A DNA stretch of 31,018 bases from a bacterium (GTDB lineage: Bacteria > SZUA-182 > DTGQ01): the NCBI GenBank assembly GCA_023512255.1, contig JAILZY010000039.1, positions 1 through 31,018 on the forward strand, written 5' to 3'. The notes under the pieces are model-generated. The model was given only the letters and a program-made list of their open reading frames with translations, did no database searches and was not told the DNA's origin. Shown piece by piece: positions 23,783 to 30,944 of this stretch; the first letter of the stretch is position 1, and each line of letters starts with the position of its first letter. Position numbers and translations under genes: made by a program.

Positions 23783-24721
23783 ACCAAAGACCTTGGGGAA
23801 AATTGAACAATTTAATAAAGACCCTAATTCACCTTACCAAACCCGCTGTGGCTGCTACCCACTCCTTTATGTCATGGGTTTTGGCTTCATGCCGATTTTG
23901 GTTTCAATGCTGCAGCTACCTTAGTGGTTCTTTCACTAAGTGCGTAACACAAGTTGCGCAGCGGATCAATTACGCTATCAATTGTAGCCTGCGGCCCTTG
24001 TGCCCGCCGCAGCTTGCGCACTTTATTAGCGAAAAGACCACTTAGTGAAGTTGTCGCCCACCCCCTTCCATCATGGGTTTTATAGCTCAAAAAGCTTCGC
24101 TTAAACTCAGTGGGTATTTAACCGCCATGAAAAGAATTGTGCTTCCTCAACTATTCCTCACAATAGGCAATATTGATACCAGTCAAAAGAGAAATGGCCA
24201 ACTTACTCAATAAAGGCTTATTCAATCAAGCCCTAATCAAGCCCCAAGAGCTAAGCAATCTGCTAAACTCTATATACACCGCGAGAGTGCGCCAATAGCC
24301 CGAAAGCAAGCTGCAAGCTCTCTTTAGGCTAACCCGAAGGGTGATTGCCTGACAAATTGATTAGCCAATAATATCAAGATGTTATAGAGTTATCCTAAAA
24401 TTGCTGATTAATCCACCTACATTTTTGCAGAAGTTTCTTAACGCCTTGAAATCCTTGAAACTTACCTCTAATAGCAAATCCAGTAAAATTAAGGGTTTCA
24501 GAGAAAAAGTGCCTTCAGATAAAAAGTGCAAAAGCAAAGTACAAAAGCATAAAATCAACATAACCATTTGATATCTTATGATATTGGTAAGATTTACATG
24601 CGATTGCCCTGGGGGCTAACCCGAAGTTGTCAGCTACGCCTAGATTCTGGGCAGGCGGTTTGTTTTGCGAAAGAATTTGTCATAAAAGATATTAAGGAGA
24701 AATCATAAGGTTTGTGTAAGT
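23783..24721. other. 939-bp spacer with a repeat element
   Basis: The spacer between two minus-strand genes carries one copy of the 126-bp TTAG..CTAA element (23920-24045). The rest is AT-rich with no supported gene. The phrase GGCTAACCCGAAG occurs twice (near 24317 and 24613), and CATGGGTTTT occurs on both sides of the element. A promoter for the Gly-Leu-Tyr protein gene is expected near 23783-23850 on the minus strand but was not recognised. Confidence 0.5.
23920..24045. mobile_element. TTAG..CTAA inverted-repeat element, copy 1
   Basis: The 126-bp element has ~20-bp imperfect terminal inverted repeats: CTTAGTGGTTCTTTCACTAA and the complement of TTAGCGAAAAGACCACTTAG, 16 of 20 matching. Its interior (GCGCAGCGGATCAATTACG, then GCCTGCGG and GCCCGCCGCAGCTTG) recurs at 27511-27694 and, more divergently, at 30442-30555. 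It has no coding capacity and can fold on itself, so it is either a non-autonomous transposon or a conserved structured repeat. Confidence 0.65.
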
Positions 24722-25723
24722 TTAATCTTTTTCCCCAAGGCTTGCTTTCCCTGGACTTCCTTGTCCTTCTTGCCCCTTCCTGACTAGAAGAAGAAGATTT
24801 TCACCGTCGCTACTCAGAAAAGTTTGCAATTTTTCAAAACCATTTCGCCGCAAATACTCTTCAGCCTGCTGTCGGGTGTACTTATAGGTGAACCCTAGCT
24901 GGATAACATCTCCCGACGACAAGCTAACCGTATCTTGTCCGCAGGATATGGTGGTATTTTTCAGCACCTGCAGTTGTTTATTGGTCTTATACACCAGGCC
25001 GATATCAGTCTCAACTGGCCGAAATTCCAAGTGAAACACACAATTGTCAGTGTCAAATCCCCGCTGGACCAGAGGATTGATGCTAAAGCGCATTGTGGGT
25101 TCCGTGCGGTAGATTCGCTCAATCTGCTCCTGACCTGGGTCATTGCTCTCTTCCATCTGATCGGAGAGAAGGTGGCAGTCAAGGAGCAAAAGATCACTCT
25201 CCTCAAGCTGCCCCCAGATTAGAGCTAGAATGTAGTTCGGATCGAAATTACAGAAGGTATTGCCCAAAAGGCAAAGCAGGATCGGCGGGCTCCAATACTG
25301 TCTCAGCAAGGGCAGATCTTCGAGAAAAGCCACCAGACCAACCTTATCCACCTTGAGATCAGCCACTGCCCTGAGGGCCTCATCAATCATCCGACTGCTT
25401 ATGTCTACAGCGTAGTATCTTGATAAGCCGCGCTTTAGTAAAGCTTCCAGCAAGAGCCTTTCCTTTTCTCCCCTGCCTACCCCAATACTAACTAGGCTCA
25501 AATTTCGGGGAAAGGAGTCAACAAGAGAGGGAAGGCTTTGCCTGAGGAGGTCTGTGAGCTGAGCGCAGATCGGAAGCTCCTTGCAACTATTGACATTGTG
25601 CCAGCTCTTGTTGCCTCTCTGCTCACCGATATACAGAAAATAATCAGGCATTCTGCGCTGTTGCAGACATTCCTTGAACCTGGTTTCAAGTTCATTCCTG
25701 GTAATCAATTCGATTTTTTTCAA
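24722..25723 (-). CDS. EgtD-like SAM-dependent methyltransferase (Methyltransf_33 family)
   Basis: This is a 333-residue cytoplasmic protein related to the histidine-specific methyltransferase (EgtD) fold. The SAM-binding motif is LVSIGVGRGEKE (77-88), the acidic strand end is YYAVDISS (103-110) and the family-specific LLGNTFCNFDP lies at 152-162. The last third contains the ELEFR-like HLEFRP and FTYKYT strand pattern. EgtD makes N-trimethylhistidine in ergothioneine synthesis, but no EgtB-like partner is present and the similarity is too loose to assign a substrate. The start is a TTG right after AGGAGAGG; no upstream ATG fits. Tandem palindromes at 25782-25819 sit 60-100 bp upstream and could be its operator. 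Confidence 0.75.
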   Translation of the reverse strand: MKKIELITRNELETRFKECLQQRRMPDYFLYIGEQRGNKSWHNVNSCKELPICAQLTDLLRQSLPSLVDSFPRNLSLVSIGVGRGEKERLLLEALLKRGLSRYYAVDISSRMIDEALRAVADLKVDKVGLVAFLEDLPLLRQYWSPPILLCLLGNTFCNFDPNYILALIWGQLEESDLLLLDCHLLSDQMEESNDPGQEQIERIYRTEPTMRFSINPLVQRGFDTDNCVFHLEFRPVETDIGLVYKTNKQLQVLKNTTISCGQDTVSLSSGDVIQLGFTYKYTRQQAEEYLRRNGFEKLQTFLSSDGENLLLLVRKGQEGQGSPGKASLGEKD

Positions 25724-25781
25724 AGTTCCTCTCCTTTTCTCCCTGCTTATATAATTTTGAACATCTTAGATTGTGTTTTTG

Positions 25782-25819
25782 AACAATCATTAAGGATTGT
25801 TACTGAACAATACTTGTTC
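25782..25819. promoter_or_regulatory. Tandem palindromes, possible operator
   Basis: AACAATC-6 bases-GATTGTT (25782-25801) is followed at once by GAACAA-3 bases-TTGTTC (25805-25819). TGAACA also recurs near 25758, 25780, 25804 and 25820. Sites of this spacing upstream of the methyltransferase gene suggest binding by a dimeric regulator; the regulator is unknown. Confidence 0.4.
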
Positions 25820-26207
25820 CTGAACAATCTTACTTTTGAAAAATCACTCGATTTCCCTCACTCTTTGATAGTATTTGATCCTAGATCGGAATTTTTCATA
25901 TCAGATGAGCTACTCTTAATTCTATTTTTGTTTATTTTTAGGCTTTATTCTTCACTGATACTGATATTATTTGATATCCAAACTTATTCTCTGACCAAAA
26001 GCAAGAAAGCGGATAAGATTGGTATCAAAAGCAGGAAAACGGACAGGTTGGCAAAGGCAGGGAGGAGCTATGGCTACGGTTGGGGGGGAGTAAGGCCCTG
26101 GCCGATCAATGCATGGCTCTTGTGGACCTGCTACGCTAAGGCTATGGTTGGGGAGTAAGGGGTATATCAAGTGAAGGGTGATAATGGGTAAGTAAGGCTA
26201 ACTGCCC

Positions 26208-26352
26208 GACCATAAACCCAACCATAAAAGGTTTATAACTCGACATAATGACGCAGCCCGTGGACAAGTGAAATAATTATCCTAGCCAGGATGTTATAAT
26301 TCATTTATAATTCATGATGTTATAATTAATTATGGTTGATTTATGGTTGGTC
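26208..26352. repeat. ~145-bp element bounded by inverted CCATAAA..AACCATAA repeats
   Basis: The left arm GACCATAAACCCAACCATAA and the right arm, whose complement reads GACCAACCATAAATCAACCA, face each other and match at about 16 of 18 core positions. The interior has a perfect 11-bp tandem duplication TTATAATTCAT (26294-26315). Only one copy is seen in this window. Confidence 0.55.
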
Positions 26353-26388
26353 GCTTAATAAGAAGGGTGAATAAGCCTTAATGAGGTT

Positions 26389-27336
26389 TTAGCCTGTGGA
26401 TTCTTTGGCCTGATTTTTCAAGCAGACTCTCAGTCCTGAGTCAACATCAGCCGGAGCAAAGCCAGTGGCCTGGATGATTTTTTCACTCACCAGCGAGCAA
26501 TCAGCAGCCCTGGCAGCCAAGCAGGGCAGATCGCTCATCAGTACAGGTCTGATAAGGTCGGACGAATAACCAAAGATGCGGGCGAATTTTTGGCCGAACT
26601 CATACCGACTGATCCTCTCTGCTCCACCAAGGTGAAAGGTGCCTGTGCAGCTTTGTCTGCTTAGGCGAAAGAGCACCTCAACCGCATCCTGCACCAGAAG
26701 GCAAGTGCGGTATTGGTCGGTAAAGAGATAAACGGGCTGGCCAGCCTTAAGGCTGCGAGACAGCCAGCCTAGAAAGGAATTATCGACCCTGCTGCCATAT
26801 CTTAAACCATACAGCAGCGATATTCTAACGATAACATAGTTTCCGGCCCAGGCCCGGACTCGTTTTTCAGCCTCCAGCTTGGTTTTGGCATAGACATTAA
26901 GAGGGTTTACCTGATCATCCTCTCGATACCACCCTTTGCGTCCGTCAAACACCAGGTCTGTGGACACAAAGATAAATCGGACACTCGGATCAAGGCAGGC
27001 GAGAAGGTTTTCGGTCCCCTCCACATTGACTTGCCAGGCTAGATCAGGCGCACCCTCACACCGATCAGGCTGAGAGAGGGCAGCGGTATGGAAAATGACC
27101 TCCGGCTTGGCCGCGGCTATGACCTCCTTCACTGCCTGTCGGTCGGTAAGGTCAACTTGATAGAGCTGGCTTTTGCCCAAGGTGGCCGTCAGGCTGTCTG
27201 GGAGACTGCTGTGGCAGAAGCTTCCCGAGAGCCGAAAGCGGTCTTTTAGGCCAATGGCTAGATTTGTGCCCAAAAACCCGCTGATTCCGCAAATCATAGC
27301 TCGCGGCAGCTTTGGATCATGTTCAGTTTCATTCAT
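26389..27336 (-). CDS. RmlD-like SDR oxidoreductase (dTDP-4-dehydrorhamnose reductase-like)
   Basis: This is a 315-residue extended short-chain dehydrogenase of the RmlD/NAD-epimerase group. The nucleotide-binding motif is GISGFLGT (17-24), followed by HTAALSQPDRCE (the conserved T-A-A-x(4)-D-x-C-E of RmlD), VSTDLVFDG (124-132) with the catalytic Ser/Thr, and the YAKTK motif (Tyr149, Lys153). RmlD reduces dTDP-4-keto-6-deoxysugars to dTDP-L-rhamnose, but no rmlABC genes are present, so another keto sugar or a different substrate is possible. GGAGGT lies 8-9 bp before the ATG. It stands alone on the minus strand, apart from the polysaccharide locus, which it might still serve. Confidence 0.82.
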   Translation of the reverse strand: MNETEHDPKLPRAMICGISGFLGTNLAIGLKDRFRLSGSFCHSSLPDSLTATLGKSQLYQVDLTDRQAVKEVIAAAKPEVIFHTAALSQPDRCEGAPDLAWQVNVEGTENLLACLDPSVRFIFVSTDLVFDGRKGWYREDDQVNPLNVYAKTKLEAEKRVRAWAGNYVIVRISLLYGLRYGSRVDNSFLGWLSRSLKAGQPVYLFTDQYRTCLLVQDAVEVLFRLSRQSCTGTFHLGGAERISRYEFGQKFARIFGYSSDLIRPVLMSDLPCLAARAADCSLVSEKIIQATGFAPADVDSGLRVCLKNQAKESTG

Positions 27337-27510
27337 AAGAGCTTACCTCCTCTCTCTGCGACCTCATGACCTATTTTCAGGACCAGCGCAAGCTTCCTCC
27401 TCGCCGAAGCCTCCTTCTCCGTGACCTAATGGCCTGTTTGCGTTTTTTTCGCTTCCCGTTGGCCTTTGTAGGGCTTGCGGGATAATTTTCAGCCAGCCTC
27501 TCAAGGAGAG

Positions 27511-27694
27511 TAAATGGTTTCCTCGCTAAGTGCGTAACCCAAGTGCGCAGCGGATAAATTCGAGTCAGCCAGGGCCAGGATCCTATGCCAAGGCGTAACC
27601 CAAGTGCGCAGCGGATCAATTACGCTATCAATTTTAGCCTGCGGCCTTGTGCCCGCCGCAGCTTGTGCACTTTATTAGCGAAAAGACCACTAAA
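27511..27694. mobile_element. TTAG..CTAA inverted-repeat element, copy 2 with internal duplication
   Basis: This is the same element as 23920-24045, with closely matching right half (GCTTGTGCACTTTATTAGCG) and left end TGGTTTCCTCGCTAAG. It is longer because GCGTAACCCAAGTGCGCAGC and the next few bases occur twice, 61 bp apart (from 27532 and from 27593), with unique sequence between them. Confidence 0.65.
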
Positions 27695-27745
27695 AGTGGA
27701 TCAAGGCTAATCTCAAGGCGGCTAAGGGTGGATCCACAAGGGGGA

Positions 27746-27958
27746 TCAAGGTTGAGAATAGCCCGCTGGGTGAAGGTATAGCCTCCTTACCCCCTGTAGT
27801 CCCTTTTTGTTTGCAAGTAGGGTGAAACATCTCTCATATCTGTCATCTTGTATTATCTTGCCAATCCAAGATGTCGGTTGCCAATCAGCGAGCATCATGA
27901 TAACATCAAAGTCTAATGGTATTATTAGGTTATCATTACGATAACAATTTTTTATCAC
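27746..27958 (-). CDS. Doubtful small protein (70 residues)
   Basis: A GTG-initiated frame of 70 codons is preceded by AAAGGAG at an ideal 8-bp spacing, which is the main support. The product starts MIKNCYRNDNLIIPLDFDVI and has no signal peptide, membrane segment or recognised domain. The first codons overlap an inverted repeat GTTATC-5 bases-GATAAC (27929-27945), which might be regulatory. The last ~15 codons run into low-quality repeat-like DNA. It could be a real small gene, a decayed remnant or chance. Confidence 0.3.
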   Translation of the reverse strand: MIKNCYRNDNLIIPLDFDVIMMLADWQPTSWIGKIIQDDRYERCFTLLANKKGLQGVRRLYLHPAGYSQP

Positions 27959-28062
27959 GATATCAACTCCTTTCTTTCTCCACGAGATAGATTAACGGGC
28001 GTGAGAAAGTGAGGAAAAGATCAGGGGAAGTATTTGAAATATTAGCTTGAAGGAGAATAACT

Positions 28063-28644
28063 ATGGCTTTAGGAGCCAAAAAATTCTTTACACTCTTCTC
28101 GGTGTTTCTTATACCTTCGGTTCTGCTTGCCGGCTGGATTGGCTATTATCTTGGGGTATTTAGCCCGGTTGAACTCAACATTCAAGCCCGTGGGCCTTAC
28201 CTTATGGTGTTCATGATGCATCGGGGAGCCTACCACCAGATATTAGAAAAAATCGAGCGAGTGGGCAAGCTGCTAGATGAGCGAAAGATTCCCAAAACTG
28301 TGGCCTGCGCCATCTTCTATGATGATCCGCGGGATGTTCCCTTGGAGAGTTTACGGAGCGAGGGAGGGTATCTAGTGGACCGCCAGCTCAGTCTCGAGCA
28401 TCCCTTCGGACAGCAAAAGATTCCCCGTCGCACGGTGATTGTGGCCAGGGTCAAAGCCCATCCTCTGATAGCGCCTTTTAAGACCTACGGCCGAATTGTT
28501 GACTTCATGAAAATGCATAATCTAAAACATAGTGGCCCGGCTATGGAGCGCTATCTTGCCGATGGAGTCGTAGAAGTTGAGATACCCTTTGAGGCTCCTG
28601 ACCTTGAGATGCTTCGCCGAACTGCTCGGAGCCTTCGCCAGTAA
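28063..28644 (+). CDS. Membrane-anchored GyrI-like domain protein
   Basis: This 193-residue protein has one N-terminal membrane helix (about residues 8-33: FFTLFSVFLIPSVLLAGWIG and following) and then a GyrI/SOUL-like small-molecule-binding domain (about 37-185). The domain shows GAYHQILEKIERVGKLL, a central AIFYDDPRDVP stretch and RSEGGYLV, the pattern of GyrI-like domains that bind hydrophobic ligands in multidrug regulators. Here there is no DNA-binding domain, so it may be a membrane-tethered ligand binder or a degenerate esterase-like domain. AAGGAG precedes the ATG at standard spacing. No neighbour gene is closely linked, and regulation is unknown. Confidence 0.75.
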   Translation: MALGAKKFFTLFSVFLIPSVLLAGWIGYYLGVFSPVELNIQARGPYLMVFMMHRGAYHQILEKIERVGKLLDERKIPKTVACAIFYDDPRDVPLESLRSEGGYLVDRQLSLEHPFGQQKIPRRTVIVARVKAHPLIAPFKTYGRIVDFMKMHNLKHSGPAMERYLADGVVEVEIPFEAPDLEMLRRTARSLRQ

Positions 28645-28655
28645 GGTGTAAGGCC

Positions 28656-28745
28656 TACTAGGATAAAAGCCAAAGTTGACTATAGGCATAAAAGAAAGTT
28701 GACTATAGGAATAAAAGCTAGCTGTTATAGGGTAAAAGCTAGCTG
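28656..28745. repeat. Degenerate ~22-bp tandem array
   Basis: Two 23-bp units (28672-28694 and 28695-28717) differ at one base and contain GTTGACTATAGG. They are preceded and followed by shorter related units sharing TATAGGNTAAAAG (28656-28671, 28718-28738). The array ends in CTAGCTG. It resembles the other tandem duplications here more than a replication iteron array. Confidence 0.65.
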
Positions 28746-28867
28746 TCCCTGGCCCTGGCCAGCCAGGGTATAATGGTTATTTTAGGCATCAGCGCGCCGC
28801 TGGGCGATGGCTGATGAGTCGCCTTGGCTAGCCAAGGGAAAGGACCTTATGTCTAGCTTATGTTAAT

Positions 28868-28956
28868 CGCTCTTATATATCAGACACCATAAACCCTCAA
28901 AGGAGCTTAGCTCTTATTAGGTTATGTCTCTCAATGGTAGCTAATAAATGAGAGCG
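28868..28956 (+). mobile_element. 90-bp MITE-like element, copy 2
   Basis: The 89 bp match the reverse complement of 20762-20851 apart from one indel and one or two substitutions. The flanks ATGTTAAT (left) and ATTGTTAAT (right) look like an 8-bp target duplication with one inserted base. The high identity between copies suggests recent activity or gene-conversion-like exchange. Confidence 0.75.
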
Positions 28957-29032
28957 ATTGTTAATAACCATAATGTTATGTTAATAACCAATATTCATAA
29001 ATCTTCATAAATCGCCCGCAGGCTCCCTTCTC

Positions 29033-30298
29033 TTAATCACCCTTTAGAGCCTCAAGGTTGATTGAATCGAGAAACTCTCGGTTGGTCTTTTTGGCTCTCA
29101 ATTTATCTAGCAGAAATTCCATGCATTCGACTACTCCTAGAGAGCTTAAGAGCTTCCTCAAGTGCCAGATTTTGATCAGGTCCTCCTTGGGAAGAAGGAG
29201 CTCTTCTTTTCTGGTCCCTGAGCGCTGAACATCAATCGCTGGAAAGATACGCTTGTCAACCAGCCGCCGATCAAGGTGCAGCTCCATATTGCCTGTGCCC
29301 TTAAATTCCTCGAAAATCACATCATCCATCTTGCTTCCGGTATCAATCAGCGAGGTGGCAATAATGGTGATACTGCCCCCCTCTTCAATGTTTCTAGCCG
29401 TGCCGAAAAAGCGCTTCGGGGTTTGCAGAGCATTGGCATCGATTCCGCCCGAGAGGACCTTCCCACTAGGCGGAACAGTGGCATTATAAGCTCTGGCCAG
29501 CCTGGTAATGCTATCTAGCAGGATAACCACATCTTTTTTGTATTCAACTAGCCGCTTAGCCCGCTCAAGAACGATTTCAGCTACCTGAATATGCCGTGAG
29601 GGAGGCTCATCGAAGGTTGAACTGATCACCTCGCCCTTGACCGAGCGAAGCATATCGGTAACCTCTTCCGGCCGCTCGTCAATCAGGAGAACAATCAGGA
29701 TAACCTCTGGATGATTTATAGCAATGCTTTTAGCAATCGCTTGCAACAGCATGGTCTTGCCGGTCCTAGGTGGAGCCACAATCAGGCCTCTTTGCCCTTT
29801 GCCGATCGGAGTCAGAAGGTCCATCACCCTGGTTGACAGCTCATCCGGAGTTGTTTCCAGTTTGAGCCTCTCCTGGGGATAGAGCGGGATGAGGTTGTCA
29901 AACAGGACCTTCTCTTTGGCCTGTTCAGGAGCAGTATAGTTTATCGACTCGACCTTCAGCAAAGCAAAGTAGCGCTCGTTATCTTTCGGAGGGCGAATCT
30001 GCCCAAAGACAGTATCACCGGTAGCCAGACCAAACCGCTTTATTTGGGAGGGTGAGACATAAATATCATCCGGCCCAGGCAGATAATTATAGTCTGTGGC
30101 CCGCAAAAAGCCAAACCCATCAGGCAGTATCTCCAGCACCCCGCCACCATAAATCATCCCGTCTTTCCCTGCCTGAGTCTCGAGGATTTTAAAAATCAAC
30201 TCCTGTTTCCGAAGTCCGCTAGTTGATGGTACACCGACTTCTCTGGCTAAATCATTCAGTTCAGCGACTGTCTTTGCTTTTAAATCGAGTATATTCAT
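29033..30298 (-). CDS. rho: Transcription termination factor Rho
   Basis: Rho is a hexameric RNA-dependent ATPase that ends transcription of untranslated RNA. The 421-residue product begins [20 protein letters not shown] (Rho N-terminal domain), then the RNA-binding cold-shock-like domain with [12 protein letters not shown] (55-66) and [13 protein letters not shown]. The ATPase core has Walker A APPRTGKT (175-182), Walker B DVVILLD (256-262), the Q-loop [12 protein letters not shown] and the R-loop [13 protein letters not shown] 30298 is chosen because AAGGAAAGGG lies upstream and the N terminus then matches the family; a start at 30349 would add 17 atypical residues. Length and domain order are normal. 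The product is complete and all key motifs are intact. Confidence 0.97.
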   Translation of the reverse strand: MNILDLKAKTVAELNDLAREVGVPSTSGLRKQELIFKILETQAGKDGMIYGGGVLEILPDGFGFLRATDYNYLPGPDDIYVSPSQIKRFGLATGDTVFGQIRPPKDNERYFALLKVESINYTAPEQAKEKVLFDNLIPLYPQERLKLETTPDELSTRVMDLLTPIGKGQRGLIVAPPRTGKTMLLQAIAKSIAINHPEVILIVLLIDERPEEVTDMLRSVKGEVISSTFDEPPSRHIQVAEIVLERAKRLVEYKKDVVILLDSITRLARAYNATVPPSGKVLSGGIDANALQTPKRFFGTARNIEEGGSITIIATSLIDTGSKMDDVIFEEFKGTGNMELHLDRRLVDKRIFPAIDVQRSGTRKEELLLPKEDLIKIWHLRKLLSSLGVVECMEFLLDKLRAKKTNREFLDSINLEALKGD

Positions 30299-30441
30299 TA
30301 TCGCATCCCTTTCCTTAAGAAAACTAGAAATGATGGAAATCAGGACCACGCCTCTATTTAATTTTTATTCGGAATGAAATGACGATCATCGGGGGAAAAA
30401 GATTCTCCCCTGCCCAAAAGATCATCGCTCATTAATTAATT

Positions 30442-30555
30442 CTAAATGGTTTCATCGCCAAGGGCGATGAGCAGATCCAATTACCCGATCAATCGCAGGG
30501 ACGGTTCCCTGTGGTCGCCAAAATTGCGCGCTTTGTTAGCGAAAGGACCGCTAAA
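30442..30555. mobile_element. TTAG..CTAA inverted-repeat element, divergent copy 3
   Basis: The ends (AAATGGTTTCATCGCCAA and TTAGCGAAAGGACCGCTAAA) and interior landmarks (CAATTAC, ATCAAT, TTGCGCGCTTTGTTAGCG) align with copies 1 and 2, but the centre differs (CAGGGACGGTTCCCTGTGG forms its own hairpin). Confidence 0.55.
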
Positions 30556-30589
30556 TCTCTATCTCTCCTGTTGCGGCTGCTCTCTCCCT

Positions 30590-30772
30590 GTGCTTGGCCG
30601 CCCTGATTTTACCTGCTCTGCTGGCCACCCTGCCTCTGCCGTGCTCTGCTTGGCCGCCCTGCCTCTATCGTGCTAGCTGCCCTACCCTTCCCCTGCTCTA
30701 CTGCTGGCCGCCCTGCCTTTATCTTGCTGTGCTTGGCCGTCCTGACTTTACCTGCTCTGCTGGCCACCCTGC
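30590..30772. repeat. C/T-rich degenerate repeat array
   Basis: A 44-bp unit starting GTGCTTGGCCGCCCTGATTT (30590-30633) recurs at 30729-30772 with two differences. Between them lie shorter variants of the core TGCTGGCCGCCCTGCCT. The array is strongly strand-biased (C/T on plus), immediately distal to the third element copy. Confidence 0.75.
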
Positions 30773-30944
30773 GCGCTTAGGCAAGGCTCTTGCGACGTTA
30801 TAATCGGCTTATTATCCAGCTAATAATGAGCGACCCTCATAACTGGGCTTGAGAAATTCCCCGACAAATTCTAAGTGAGATTGGTGGACATGCAGTAATG
30901 TAACTCATATTTTTCGATAAGTCAAGGAGATAACCAAAACCACA

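Larger units (their letters stand above)
25724..26388. other. 665-bp repeat-rich spacer
   Basis: No gene is supported in this AT-rich spacer between two minus-strand genes. It contains tandem palindromes (25782-25819), an imperfect 30-bp tandem duplication (25994-26051), a repeated GGCTAYGGTTGGGG phrase near 26072 and 26140, and a ~145-bp inverted-repeat element (26208-26352). A frame open on the plus strand over the methyltransferase start is an antisense shadow. Confidence 0.5.
27337..28062. other. 726-bp spacer with repeat element and a doubtful small ORF
   Basis: The spacer between divergent genes contains the second TTAG..CTAA element (27511-27694), a doubtful 70-codon ORF (27746-27958, minus) and GTGGATC/GGATCAAGG phrases repeated between 27696 and 27755. 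The plus-strand gene at 28063 has its ribosome-binding site at the right end. No clear promoter was recognised. Confidence 0.5.
28645..29032. other. 388-bp repeat-rich spacer between convergent genes
   Basis: The spacer between the GyrI-like gene and rho (minus) holds a ~22-bp degenerate tandem array (28656-28745), two 16-bp palindromes (CCCTGGCCAGCCAGGG at 28753-28768 and CCTTGGCTAGCCAAGG at 28822-28837), the second copy of the 90-bp element, and a perfect 10-bp tandem duplication TTCATAAATC (28994-29013). No gene is supported. Confidence 0.55.
30299..30944. other. 646-bp spacer upstream of rho with repeats
   Basis: The spacer between rho and the gene entering at the right edge contains the third TTAG..CTAA element copy (30442-30555) and a C/T-rich repeat array (30590-30772). 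GATCATCG occurs twice, about 37 bp apart, nearer to rho. Two plus-strand frames over the array are low-complexity Cys/Leu/Pro translations of the repeat and not genes. The rho promoter should lie around 30310-30440 but was not recognised. Confidence 0.5.

Noticed and set aside
23803-24045. 80-codon plus-strand frame and its opposite-strand counterpart
   Set aside because: Both are chance frames across the TTAG..CTAA element; neither has a start signal.
25538-26158. Long plus-strand open frame (206 codons)
   Set aside because: It runs antisense over the methyltransferase start and then through AT-rich repeat spacer; no ribosome-binding site, domain or sensible composition.
28656-28745. Replication-origin iterons
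   Set aside because: Units are few and degenerate, with no DnaA boxes or replication genes nearby; short tandem duplications are common throughout the window.
30590-30772. CRISPR array
   Set aside because: Units vary in length and sequence, spacers are not unique and equal-sized, and there are no cas genes nearby.
30446-30803. Two Leu/Cys/Pro-rich plus-strand frames
   Set aside because: They are translations of the C/T-rich repeat array and of the third element copy; no start signals.
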